Source: Yamagishiella unicocca
Lineage: Eukaryota; Chlorophyta; Chlorophyceae; Chlamydomonadales; Volvocaceae
Direction: 5' to 3'
NCBI GenBank assembly: GCA_003116995.1
Contig: BDSL01000108.1
Span: forward strand, 124,001-188,000
DNA: 64,000 nt
Shown here: in pieces, positions 47,312 to 57,900 of the stretch
Numbering within the stretch: position 1 is the first letter of the stretch
Layout of the letters: each line of letters starts with the position of its first letter
Program-made: the position numbers and the translations under genes
Notes under the pieces: generated by a model
The model's input: only the letters and a program-made list of their open reading frames with translations
Database searches by the model: none
What the model was told of the DNA's origin: nothing

Positions 47312-47436
47312 CCCCCGCGTTCAGCGCGGGGGGGGCCGTAGCTCCCCGGCGTTCGCGTCCGTGCCGTCGTTCCATTCCGTTCGCGCGCGGGGTGCGAGGC
47401 GCGCGAGGCGCGCGCGGCGGCGGCGGCCGACCCAGG

Positions 47437-48340
47437 AAGTTGAGCAGGGATGTTGTTGTGTTATGGTGAGTTGTGTTGTTGCGTTGACGAAGGCTGCAAG
47501 GGGCGTTGCAAACGGCGCGAAGCAATCCGCGAAGCTGTCGTACAACATGTCGGACATTTTTACGGGGCGTTCGCGAGGGGCGGAGGTAGTGACATACGGT
47601 TTGTCACATATAATGCTTCGTATTGTATAGTTTCTTACTCGAGAGCGAGGTCGATGGACGTCGTAGGTTGTCGATTTGCCCGGCTGTCGTGCCGTGGTGT
47701 TAGCGAGAGGCGAAGTTCAGTAGGGATGTTCGTAGGGCCTAAATATTCATATCGGATGGCTGCGTGTCCAAGCTCCAGGCGGGAGTCGATGGCTGCCGTT
47801 TTGCTTGGAGGTCTTCACGTGGCGGTGCCGAGAGGCGACGTTTAGCAAGGGTGTCTTCAATATTGAGGTATGACTACCGGAAAGGTGGGTGTGCGAGGGC
47901 GTGTTGAAGCCGGTTCAGCAGCTTTGTGCGCTGGTTTGTGCGAATTTTAGTGGGGGCGTTGTTAGGGTCGAGTCATTTGTAACGCGCAATCGTTGAGGCG
48001 ATATGCTGTGGTCATAGCCGTTTATTACTTACAACCACTAGGGGGACATGCAACCACCTGGGGGACTCGCGTAGGTTGAATGCAATGCCGTTGTTACTGA
48101 CTCCGTCGTGTTGCGTCGTATTTATCGTTATCCCTCCCGTTCAGCTTCATTCGCTCGTGCGGGGATCGAACCCGCGGGTGCGCGGCACCTCCGCCAGGCG
48201 AGCGTGTCGTTGGCAACCCACTAACAACGCAACTGGGTGCCAACGCTGCCAGTTATAGCCGTGCAGGGGCTCGCTCGCGGGAGATTCACTTCGGGCGGTT
48301 GATCACTTGGCGAACAGCAGCCAGGCGTGGTGACCAATGC
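47437..48340. repeat. Strongly decayed satellite and adjoining unclassified sequence
   Basis: Up to about 47960 the sequence still follows the satellite grammar but with many substitutions: GGATGTTGTTGTG..., TCGTACAACATGTCGGAC, ATCGGATGGCTGCGTGTCC, GAGAGGCGAAGTTCAGTAGGG. It looks like an old edge of the array no longer homogenised. From 47960 to 48340 no satellite is recognisable. No gene is seen. Confidence 0.65.
48157..48215 (-). other. tRNA-like sequence (possible tRNA remnant)
   Basis: On the minus strand GGTTCGATCCC fits the B-box and closes a perfect T-arm (GCGGG-TTCGATC-CCCGC). A short hairpin GGTGC-CGC-GCACC precedes it, and CGCTCG upstream can pair with CGAGCG downstream. A standard D-arm and anticodon arm could not be assigned, so this is a remnant or a tRNA-derived repeat and not a called tRNA gene. 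Confidence 0.3.
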
Positions 48341-48450
48341 CAAAAAATCAGGTATGATCATGAATGTGTTTTGATCCAGTTGCTGGCAGTGGATCAAAAC
48401 ACTGCCAGCAACTGGATCAAAACACATTCATGATCATACCTGATTTTTTG
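48341..48450. repeat. Perfect 50-bp inverted repeat (hairpin)
   Basis: The left arm 48341-48390 and the right arm 48401-48450 are exact reverse complements over 50 bp, with a 10-base spacer GGATCAAAAC. The spacer sequence also occurs in the right arm as GGATCAAAAC and in inverse form GTTTTGATCC in the left arm, so the structure is nested. The right end runs straight into satellite sequence at GCTATCGGATAGC. No terminal motif of a known transposon family is recognised. Confidence 0.95.
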
Positions 48451-49245
48451 CTATCGGATAGCTGCGTGCCCAAGAGCGATGCCCATGGAAGCTGCCGTCA
48501 AGACGATGCTTGCCGATTTGCCCGAACGTTCTCGCGCGGCGTCCTCGAGACGCGCATTTTAGCGGGGACGTTCCTTTCATCAAGTTATTGCTATCGAATA
48601 GCTGCGTGCCCAAGAGCGAGGCCGCCCGATGCTTTTGAACGCTTCCCGGCGCTCATTTTCGCGAACGTTGAAACGGCGCTGCATGCGCGAAGCAAGTCGC
48701 CCGCAGCACGTACATTTGCGTTCTTTTGTTACTCGTTCCGATGCGTTCAATAGCGCTGCGAACGGCGCTGTAGGCGCGACGCAATCCTTGCTCGCAGTTG
48801 AGGGGGAATTCCGGCGCAGAAGCCGGAGCCCGCGAAATTGCCCGGGCGTCTTCGCGCGGCGTTCCCGAGCCGCGAAATTTAGCAGGGACGTTCCTAACAT
48901 ATAATTATTGATTTCCGAGAGCTGCGTGCCCAAGAGCGAGGCCGCCCGATGCTTGCGAGCACTTCCCGGCGCTCACGTTCGCGAACGTTCAGACGGCGCT
49001 GCACGCGCCAAGCAAGCCGCCCGCGCACGTAATATTTGTGTTCTCTTGTCCCTCGTTCCGTTCCGTTCAAGAGCGCTGCAAAAGATGCCGCGGGCGCGAC
49101 GCGATCCGTTCCCGCAGCAGGGGGGATTCGATCCCGCGACCCCCCGGCGCGACCCGATGCAATCTCAGCCTTTCCGAGCCCGCTCCGAAACCGCGCGAAA
49201 CCACCAACTCGCGCGATGCGCGATCCAGACGGACGGACGGACGGA
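48451..49245. repeat. Last satellite segment (A, A/B, C modules)
   Basis: Well-preserved satellite resumes directly after the hairpin: ATAGCTGCGTGCCCAAGAGC monomers, one B monomer ending AACATATAATTATTGATTTC and one C module. It lacks a D module and ends in GACGGACGGACGGACGGACGG. Confidence 0.88.
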
Positions 49246-49428
49246 CGGACAGCACGATCCGAGATGCCAAGGCCTCCGCTCCTGATCGGAGCTACGGCGA
49301 CTGATCGGAGCTACGGCGACAGAGGAGATGCGTGCAACTTGACAGGAGTTGCATGCGACCCAGTAGGAGATGCGTAGGAGAACGTAAACAAACAGTCAAT
49401 CATAAATGACTACCCAGAGTTCAAAATG
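49246..49428. repeat. Terminal linker repeat and short GAGATGCG repeats
   Basis: One complete linker (49250-49302) plus a duplicated last half (CTGATCGGAGCTACGGCGAC). A short piece follows with GGAGATGCGTGCAACTTG, GGAGTTGCATGCGACC and GGAGATGCGTAGGAG, three irregular copies of a GGAGATGCG motif. No gene. Confidence 0.6.
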
Positions 49429-49499
49429 GGGAGTTGCGGGAATCGAACCCACGACCTCTCGCACCCGAAGCGAGAATCATACCACTAGACCAAACTCCC
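49429..49499 (-). tRNA. tRNA-Pro (anticodon CGG)
   Basis: 71 bases on the minus strand with a complete cloverleaf: acceptor GGGAGTT/AACTCCC, D-arm region GGTCTAGTGGTATGAT, anticodon arm CTCGC-TTCGGGT-GCGAG, and T-arm with B-box GGTTCGATTCC. The sequence around the anticodon is typical of eukaryotic tRNA-Pro. A TTTT stretch starts two bases past the 3' end and fits a pol III terminator. It lies one base downstream of a second tRNA-Pro. Confidence 0.95.
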
Positions 49500-49500
49500 G

Positions 49501-49571
49501 GGGAGTTGCGGGAATTGAACCCACGACCTCTCGCACCCTAAGCGAGAATCATACCACTAGACCAAACTCCC
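49501..49571 (-). tRNA. tRNA-Pro (anticodon AGG)
   Basis: 71 bases on the minus strand, differing from the neighbouring tRNA-Pro at only two visible positions: anticodon position 34 (loop TTAGGGT, so AGG, read as IGG after editing) and the T-loop (GGTTCAATTCC). There is no T run between the two genes, so a single dicistronic pol III transcript starting here is likely. Confidence 0.95.
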
Positions 49572-49629
49572 GATATGACATCAATGTGGGCAGCATCCCA
49601 ACCTTCGAAAGCAAAGCGCCCATCGCTAC

Positions 49630-49712
49630 CTTACGCGGTCTCTCTCTCGCGGTCTCTCTCTCTCTCTTTAGCGCGGCCACTGTAACGCGGTCTCTCTCTC
49701 TTTAGCGCGGCT
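49630..49712 (+). mobile_element. LINE 3'-terminal remnants with (TC)n tails
   Basis: The 23 bases around CGGCCACTGTAACGCGGTCT equal the extreme 3' end of the LINE and are followed by TCTCTCTCTTT. A second piece just upstream (TTACGCGGTCTCTCTCTC) matches its last bases. The pieces are far too short to code and resemble extremely truncated insertions or microsatellite-driven copies. Confidence 0.55.
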
Positions 49713-51900
49713 GTGGCCCCAAAAAAACGTTTCCGGAACTCGCCCCTCGACCCCCTTCGAATCCCCCCAAAAATGTGCGCTGCAAAGCGCGCTGCCGACA
49801 CAGAGGCTGACAGAAGCGGGATGCACAAACCTCCGCCTCCGTTGGAGCTACGGCGACAACAAAGGAGCGTGTAGGCAGAATTGCTTACCGTGGACGGATG
49901 AAGGGTTCTGAAAGGGGATGGCCACCATGTTGGGCGAAGCGGTAGTGTCCTCCAGAAAGGCACCATGTCCACATAGAAAATAGCAGTAGGTGATGGTGGC
50001 TTGTCCTGCTTGTCATGATTGAAGGGGCATCATGACTAAGGAGGGAATGGCCCCATACTAAAGGAGAGGTCGTCAGTCAAGGTAGCTGGTCTTGAGTGGA
50101 GAAGGATGGTGTTCCGTGGTGTTCAGGAGCTTTTTATCTATTTCAAATAATGCGGTACGGTGGGCCCTAAACTGGAGAATTGCTAAGCTAGAAGCTACTT
50201 CGACACGTTTCGCCACCCGCCACGTGCACTTAAGAGCTACTGCAGCGTTATGTTTAGCTAGACTCACGCTGCACTCATCGATCCCATCCCAGCCAATCAT
50301 TGCAGGGAGTCTGCTCTCGACTAACGACTGCACCAGTACTTTCCCATACCTAAACCATACCTAACACAAGCCAACGACCACTTAGGGATCCAGCAACCAC
50401 TTGAGAATCGTAACCCTCACATATTTTATATGGAGAGGCCATGCGAGTGAGCAGCAGTGCCTACGAAAACCATCACGACCGTTCACGACACGTCCAACAG
50501 TGAACCCGAGAACCCCTCACAAAGGCCATAAACCAACACACCTTGTCGTGAATTTATACAATGTTGCGCGCGCTCACGTAACGTAGCATCATCTTCTGCA
50601 GGGCAGGTTGGCCTTCTAGTGAACCAAGGAAAGCGGTGCCGAGCAGTCTCGTTATTTGCCTTCCTGTCAGGAACATGCTAGATTTTATTATTGGTGATAT
50701 AGCGGATACGTAAATGCAAAGGCGCTGTAAGCAACACGGGTCCCAAGGTCCGCGCAAAACGCCCGTGCCTAAGAAAGCCGTCCTTCTGTTGTGAAGTTAG
50801 GTGAGACATCGACTATAGTTTTCAGGAATGAACCTAACAAGGTGCACGCCTGTGGCACAGCTCAAAATGCAAACAAGGCTGTGTCTAGGAGCTTCCGACG
50901 GCTGCCGGAACCCTAACCCGGTCACTCGACAGCAAGCTTACAGACTTACCGAAAGTCCCGTTCCCTACGCGTAGGAAGACAACGCCGGCAACGTAGCGGC
51001 CCGGGCGTCCACACAAGAGGCGGCGGCGCCATTACCCACGGCGGTAAAACGAAAAACACCAAGCGGCATGTATGTTGCAGCAGCAAGCAGATCGCTTTCT
51101 TTTTGTAAATTCGTGTATGCCTATGTACAAGGGACGGGCGCCAATATATATTTAAAAAAGTACTGTACGACTGAATGGAAACGTGCCGAGACCGCCGCCA
51201 CCCAAGCGGTGACTCGTAAGTGATAAGTGTTGCACGTCGACGGCGAAATCTGTCGCCGGTAAGTGCAATTTTATGGTACAGGCCGGTGGCGTTTGAGAAG
51301 TGCGAATCCATTAAGTCCTACAACTTCGCGCGGGCGCGCGTGTTTCGGCGCTACTCGCATTGTCGCGTGCAATGCTTACTGTAATGCTTTCTGTCTCACA
51401 TTTGGTCGCACCTTAGCCTTGCGAGCTCCATTCCGCAATCAGAAATTCGTTACCCTTCTGCTACACTGAAAACAAGGAGCATGGGTATTACCAAAGTGGT
51501 GCTCTCTCTATTGCCGTACAAGTGCCAAGTTGGTTGGGGCGCGCCAAGGACCCTAGCCAGGTGCGTTATGTTTAGCAGTGTCTCCTGTAACTGTCTGCAC
51601 CTCAGTCCCCCAAACTACACCGCCTCAGGCGGCCCCCATCGCCTCTCGTGCCTCTCCCACCACCACATCCCACTCCCAGCATTTTCCTAGCCCCAGCCCC
51701 CTCCAGCCTTCCCTCTCTTGAGGCTCCTTGCCTTCCCTGGCTCCTGTTCCCTGTTCCCTGCCCCAAATGCCCCACTCTCGCACTACCCCTCCGCCCATCA
51801 GCTTGCCTACCCCCCACTCCACACCGCCACGCGGCTCTGCCTCCTGCCACTGTCCGGGAGCGGTCCATCACACGTTCATCGCCAGGCAACATATAGGGCC
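49713..51900. other. Unannotated intergenic sequence
   Basis: About 2.2 kb of lower-GC, mostly single-copy DNA. A decayed linker-like piece (CCTCCGTTGGAGCTACGGCGAC half) lies near 49826-49850. Open frames are short and show no recognisable family, codon signal or splice pattern. I see no gene. Confidence 0.4.
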
Positions 51901-52700
51901 TCAATGCGGTAGCGTGGCGCCATCGGACGGCGCATGCATGTGCGCGTTTGGCACCATCGGGCCTGGAATGCAGAGGTCCTCCACATGAGTGAGTAGCCAA
52001 CGCGCCTGGATTGGCAGGCCGTGGAGTAGTGCCCGCCAGCTGCGCGGCCAGACCGGCACGATAAGCACGCAGTCCGGCCGATCCTCCCATACCTTACGCA
52101 GCACTTGACCGATTTGGTCAAACGGCGGGTTGATATACAACAATGGGGCCGGCCCGCTCGTCGGTGGTGCCCAGCTGCGCGCGAACCCGTCTATGCCTAG
52201 CGCAGTCGGGTTCCAGTACCGCGAGTAGAATGCCCCCGGCACTTTCGTGGTGTGTTCATCAGCGAAGAGGTCGCAGGCCGGGCGACGGCCTGCTAGCTCC
52301 GGCTGGGCCAGGATCTGCTCATACACCCTGGGGTTGAGCCCCCACTGCGAGTTGTCCTTGTATTTGCTGAGTGCGTCTGCTTTCCGCTGCAGGGCCTCCG
52401 TACGAGGCCGCCACACGACCTCGATCTCCGTGTCCGTTACTGCGCACAAACGGTAGACCTCCGCCACGGCTTCCAGGCACTCATTGGCTCCCTTCATGCC
52501 CAGGACGCAGAACCTTGCTGCCTGGCTGTCGGTCTGGTACTGCAGCCGGCGGTTGTAGAGCAGAGTCGGGGCGAGGGGTGCAGCCATCGAAGCATGTGGC
52601 TGATCGTGCGGACCTCCCTTTCTGTGCTGCTGAACCGCTGGTGGAACAGGCGCACTCGTTCGTGGTAAATGAAACGCGCGCGCGTAAATGAAACGCTGCT
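51901..52700 (-). pseudogene. DIRS-like retrotransposon fragment: RNase H and methyltransferase-like domains
   Basis: The main frame (52587 to 51901) carries an RNase H-like segment (YQTDSQAARF, then VVWRPRTEALQRKADALSK). Next comes DLFADEHTTKVPGAFYS, and a segment with the NPPF motif of N6-adenine methyltransferases followed by IVPVWPRSW. This RNase H plus Dam-like order is typical of DIRS-group tyrosine-recombinase retroelements, which are known from volvocine algae. The upstream part (SSTEREVRTI, the expected RNase H glutamate region) lies in another frame at about 52600-52660, so there is a frameshift near 52580. No reverse transcriptase or recombinase part is present. It is a broken internal fragment with a clean stop at its 3' end. 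Confidence 0.65.
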
Positions 52701-52703
52701 CAT

Positions 52704-54640
52704 TGTAAGGTTACAGCGGTGTTAATGGCAATAATGGGAGGCGTCCACCGTGCGCTCCCAAATCAAATGAAGTTGTCAAGTGGGCCTCCCGTCGTACCGC
52801 CCGGGATCCCGCGCCCTTTCTTTCTGTACCGGCGCTTCGGTAACTCTCAAACGCCTCAAACACCTTTTTCACACATGTATTTACCAGCTTCGTATCTAGC
52901 ACTAATGAGGCTACACTGCACGCAACCTTTGCTGCCGACCAGCAACCTGCAAATACCCGACAGTGAAGTTAAAGGTTCTTGTCCTCATTCGTTACACGGT
53001 AATAACACTAAAGAAAACCCCAGCGGCGATGCCACCGGCGGCTAACCGAAGACCCTGACGACACAATTACCCAACAGCTACCTTTACTGCGACCAACTGC
53101 TACAAACACCGAAAAAACCCAGACCATGCACCGCCCCGCTGGTCGGCTTGGTGCTCCCCAGGTCGCCCCGCTAGTCGGCTTGACCTCCACTTTGCCCTGA
53201 CCCCCCGTACCCATTATTTAAGTTGGACCAGTGGCCGGCCGTGACCTAGGCTCTCAACCACCGAATATGGTAAGGATATGGACATATGGTCCATACGAAA
53301 TCTTACGGTACACCCTTTTTTAGTGTTAGGTGCAAACGAGCCGCCAGGCCTCCCTAAGTGCAATTGTATGCTTCTGCAAGGGCGGACGCTGGGCGGATGA
53401 GGAATGAGGGCCAGGATGAGCGAACGGGCGCACTCCCAGTTAGGAAAACGCGGATAGAAGATCGGTTGCAACAGCTCCGTATCTACTGAGTTCTTGTCCT
53501 GTCAAATAAAAAGTTGCAGTGTTTGCAAGCCTGGGCAATCCCAGGACAAGTGGAGGCAAACGCATAGCGGCTTGCATCTGAGAGGCTGCGGGCGAGTACT
53601 AGTCAGGATTGGCCGTCTTTCATGCAACGGGGTCTCGGGGGCCTGGTTGCCAGGCAACTCCCGGGGTTTAAATCTCCCCTCATATAACCTGTATAACCCT
53701 CTCTTGCGAGCATCTTTCACCGGTAACAATGCTCAAGATGAAACGTGTCAGTCGCGATTACAGTGGAGTGGGATAAAGCAGATGCAACAGACGGACTCGT
53801 CGAGTACACTCAGAATAGGGCACACGAATTACGGCAGCAAAGACCCGTCAGGACCAGTAGTGTGTTCCGTGAGCATGCCTGCCCTATGCTTCGATGCGAT
53901 ACCCTGTCGCCACATGAACACAGAACCCTCCCTATGCTGCGACGCGACACCCCGCGCCAAAAGAACCGTGCCCTCAGCCACACTTGCCCCGCATGTTGCC
54001 ATGCAGCCCGTGTCTTGCACCTGCCGTGCGCACGCCTGCCCCGTGGCTTACCGATTACTATGCATACGCTACTAGCTGTTCGCACCAGCCTGCTGGGCAC
54101 GCTTCGACACGACATTGCTGTTCGATAAAGGTGCCATCTCCTCCGCGTCGAGTCGTTCCTGTTGTATCTCGCGCGCGCCGGCCCGCCTGAAGCCTCACAC
54201 AGAGGTAATGCGGGCACGGATGGGGAGCCTAGCAGCGTTGCACGTAGCCACAGCTGCCCGCAATAAACCCGGGGTCCGTTTCGTTCATAAAACCGCGGCC
54301 CTTCCTGGCCCTGCCTGGATCTCCACGCCGTCCCGCAACCGAACCCATCGACCCCATAACCCGCTCCCGTTTCTTGTCTTCTCGCATGATCGCTGTCGTA
54401 CTCTGCTAAATGAGGGCTCACCCGACCAGCCAGCTCCTTCCACAAATATGCGAGGCCAGCATCCAACGAGCTAACCACGCCTCACTGCTCCGCCAGCCGT
54501 TATGCGCGCCCCCATCGACTCAAGCCTCCCGCATACCGATCCTTGGGGCTTGGGCCACTCGGACACACATACCCACCCCATCCCCAGCTGCCACGTCCCT
54601 GCCACCTCCCGGCGCCCTGCCCGACATGCCGCACGCTTCC
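52704..54640. other. Unannotated intergenic sequence
   Basis: About 1.9 kb. Frames of up to ~220 codons occur on both strands between 53490 and 54480 but overlap one another and show no family resemblance. A weak repeat of the CCCTATGCTTCGATGCGATACC type occurs twice near 53880-53960. I see no gene. Confidence 0.4.
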
Positions 54641-54645
54641 TTACA
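54641..54645 (-). terminator. Possible poly(A) signal for homoserine kinase (TGTAA)
   Basis: TGTAA, the usual polyadenylation signal of Chlamydomonas-type genes, lies on the minus strand about 275 bases past the stop codon. No nearer copy was found. A 5-mer can occur by chance. Confidence 0.35.
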
Positions 54646-54868
54646 CAAACTTGGCGCCCTCGGGGTCGAGTTTGACCACCTGCAGGGCATGATGGCCGGA
54701 GGTAAGGTTAACGGCCCTCACCGCGGCGGAGTTTCCGGGCAATTTGTTTGCAAGGGCATGTGTGCATGATCAGCACAGCCCGCTCCTAGGGCGTCGCGCT
54801 GCGCTGCATCGTGGCTGGCCAACCCCGCGCCACCTTGCAGGCGGTGTCCCGGACGCTAACTTGCCCGT

Positions 54869-54919
54869 ACACGGGGGCCCCTCTGCTGCCAGCTAGGGGG
54901 CCCCTCTGCTGCCAGCTAT
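54869..54919. repeat. Short direct repeat just past the homoserine kinase stop
   Basis: GGGGGCCCCTCTGCTGCCAG occurs twice in tandem (unit about 26-27 bp), in the predicted 3' UTR of the homoserine kinase gene. Confidence 0.8.
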
Positions 54920-57900
54920 CTAAGTATCTATGGTTCCGTCTGCTGCCTCGAGCCCCATCCGCCCTCCTTGCCCCACCTGCGCCGTGTTGACCTCCAGCTT
55001 GCCAGCGGAGCGGAAGGCATCAGACATGGCCGCCGCCACGCGCTCGCCAATCGCTGGGTCGTCAACGATGGCCACTGCGGTGGGACCGGCACCGCTGATG
55101 GTGCAGCCGTAGGCGCCTGGCGTGTTGGGCAGCGGTTTCGGGGCAGTGGGCGGCGAGCACGCGACCGGAATAATGTTCCGGGTGGCATCCGGTCCGGATG
55201 ATCCCGGGCGGCACATTCCAACGAGGACACGGTTCTCGCACCACTGCCAGCCGTGTGTTTCATCCCTAACAACTTATTCCCGCTGCCTTTCGGGCGAGAT
55301 CCTCCAACTGCCGCTCCAGAACCCACGCCTGCCCCCTAGCTCCCCCTAGCTCCCGGCCTTCCACTAGCCTACTCCCTACACTTGGACGCCCTCTTGTACC
55401 CCCACCGTCTTCAACCCACCTCTTTAGCCCACTTCTTTAACCCGCCTCTTTAACCTCTCCAACCCGTTTCGTTCATCCACCTCTTTACCGCCTCTTTAAC
55501 CCGCCTCCACGGCCCCTCCTCTTCGCCTGAGCCATACCGCCATCCACGCGACCCCTCCCGCCCGGGCCCTGCCCCGTCTGGCACCGCTTGCTTACCCGCC
55601 GCCTTGGCCGCCGCCTTGACGGCCATCATGCCCGGGATGAGCGGCCCACGAACCGGCTCGATGATGAGGTCGCTGTCCAGGGACTCACCGATCAGCCGCA
55701 CATCGCCGCGCAGGATGCCGGCCACCTACCAGAGGGCACCGCGTGCGGCTCAGAGCAGCGTGGAAGGCCCCACGTTACAGGACGCCATGACCACTGCCAC
55801 AGTGCAGGGCTCTGTCGATACGCTACATGCTTAAGTGCCGTGGCGTTTGGGCGAGCCAGCTACTTAGGGCATGTGTGCTACCGGAGTTCGTCATGCGCCA
55901 AGCCATGCAGTCGTCGACGTGCACGGGCCCCAGCAGCTCAAGCCCCACCCCTTTTGCGTTTACGCGGCCACGCCGCCCGGCGGCGGGCCCCATACCCATC
56001 TCCAGCACCCTGCAGAGCTCTCCCCCTGAGCTGCCGCAACACCCAAGGCAGCGCTGCCAGCCTCACCAGCGCGCCGCCCTGGCAGCAGTTGTTGATCATG
56101 GACTTCATGGGCACCTCCTTCGGCAGCACCGCGCGCATCTCGGCAGTGGGAGCCTCGAACCGCGGGTTCACCAGCACGAAGTGAAGAGCGTCGTGTGCGG
56201 CGAAGGGCAGCTGCAGCAGATCGACAGGCTCCCCGGGCTTGCAGGACCTAGCGGCCGGTTCGGGAGAGGAAGAGGAGGGTCAAGTGAGAGGGGGGGTTGA
56301 ATCAGGTGGTGACAGCATGGGGCGGGCTCTAGGAGGGCAGGCAGGTTTGAGGACGGTGCGTCGGGACCGGAGGGCCGGGTGACAGGTAAAGATGCCCCAG
56401 AGAGGAATAAGGATAAGGTGGGCGTGATGAGAAAAACACCGGATAAGCCCGCGTTGTATGACCGAGACAGCGCGGATGACAGGGCAGTGGCGCCGCGGCG
56501 CCTGTTGACACACGACTGAGAGGGCTGAAGACCAGACCCCGCGGCCATGATCCCACAGCGTCCCCATACCACTGCGCGCCATGCCCGTGACTGGGCGAAG
56601 TACGTTACGTTACTATCGACCAGCCGGGCTCAACAGGCCCGCCGCACGCTACCGTAGCCCACGTGCGCGATGCCGTATGTACGATGCCACCCGCCTCGTC
56701 CAGTCCGCATCCCCAGCGGTGTAGTATTACCACAGCTCATCGTTGTTTATACCGGCATACTCCGTCAATCGTCATGTCCTCAGCGCCCTCGTCGCCTGCA
56801 AGCCCCAACACGCCCGCACCTGATGAGTACAAAGCCCCCCAGCAGCGCGGGCCCCACATTGTCGGCGTGGTAGCCGCTCACCGCCGCCTCGCTGGCCAGA
56901 CCTGCCAGGATGAGTTTGTCCTGAAGGGGCGAAGCGGTGCGCGCTTCGTACGTTACTGGTGATTGACCCCGCCGCATGCCTGCCAAGGTGCGGCATGTGA
57001 AGATCCACGATGGAAAAGGTGGCCGCGTCGACGGCAGCTAAAACGGACGACGGACGGGGGACGTTTTTACAAGGCTTTACATGTCGGGAAACGGAAAGGG
57101 CCCCTAGGCTCTGCTCACCTTGGTCAGTGGCGTGCCGAACAGGCCGTTGACGGCCCAGGCGGCGGCGGCCGCACTGGCCGCGCTAGAGCCCATGCCGCTG
57201 CCCAGAGGGAGGCCCTGATGAGCGGACGGTCATGACAAGCAGGGGGAGAGTCAGGACGGGAGCGCGGGGAGGGGTCTCGCAACCCGACAAAGCAGGGGTA
57301 CATCCCTCCCGCTAGGTGGTGCGAGGACCGATTTCGCCCGACTCCCAATGGCCTCGCGTCAACGAGGAGCAGCCCCCCTTACCATAACCCACTCCTCCTA
57401 GACTGCTGCAGAAAGGTCCTGCCCACCTTGTAAAGCGTGAGGCTGACGCCGCACGACACGGCCCCCAACAGCTTGAGTGTTTCTGATGCCGCCACGCCGA
57501 TGCAGTTCTTGCGGGGGTCCAGAGACAGCCGGCCGCCGTCGCCCTGTGTGCGAGGCCCCGTGCGGTTGAAGGCCTCCAGGCCGGAAATATACGAACGGGC
57601 GCAAGCTTCGGCACGAGTGGGACACGGCTTCCGCCGGCCCCCTATTTTCCCTAACCCGCCCAGCAGTAATCCCCTCATGGCCTGCGCGCGCGCCCAAGGT
57701 GCATCAGGGGCTGCTCTGCGGTGTCGCAGTACAGGTACACGAACTGCACGTGGGCCCTCGCCGACTACCTTTCGCCAGCCTCGCGCCTCCGTTTCGAAGT
57801 GTGTGGGTCGCTTAGGTTACACGGAAACCCGCTGGCCGGCATAACGCGGGGCATCTGTGCTCAGAAGTGAACCTGACGCGATCAGAACCTCCCGCCACAC

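Larger units (their letters stand above)
35577..47436. repeat. Higher-order satellite array, right part
   Basis: Same modular satellite, resuming with the remainder of the interrupted D module at GTAGCTCCCCGGCG. D starts lie near 36816, 38165, 39307, 40446, 41941, 43991, 45286 and 47312. Linker repeats are more frequent here than on the left. The segment 42380-43830 copies 21975-23790, except that one ~365-bp piece is missing. Confidence 0.92.

Noticed and set aside
50946..51311. 121-codon minus-strand frame in lower-GC DNA
   Set aside because: No family resemblance or signal beyond being open, and no supporting neighbours.
53494..54480. Possible gene(s) with frames of about 190-220 codons
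   Set aside because: Overlapping frames on both strands, no conserved motif, no consistent splice structure.
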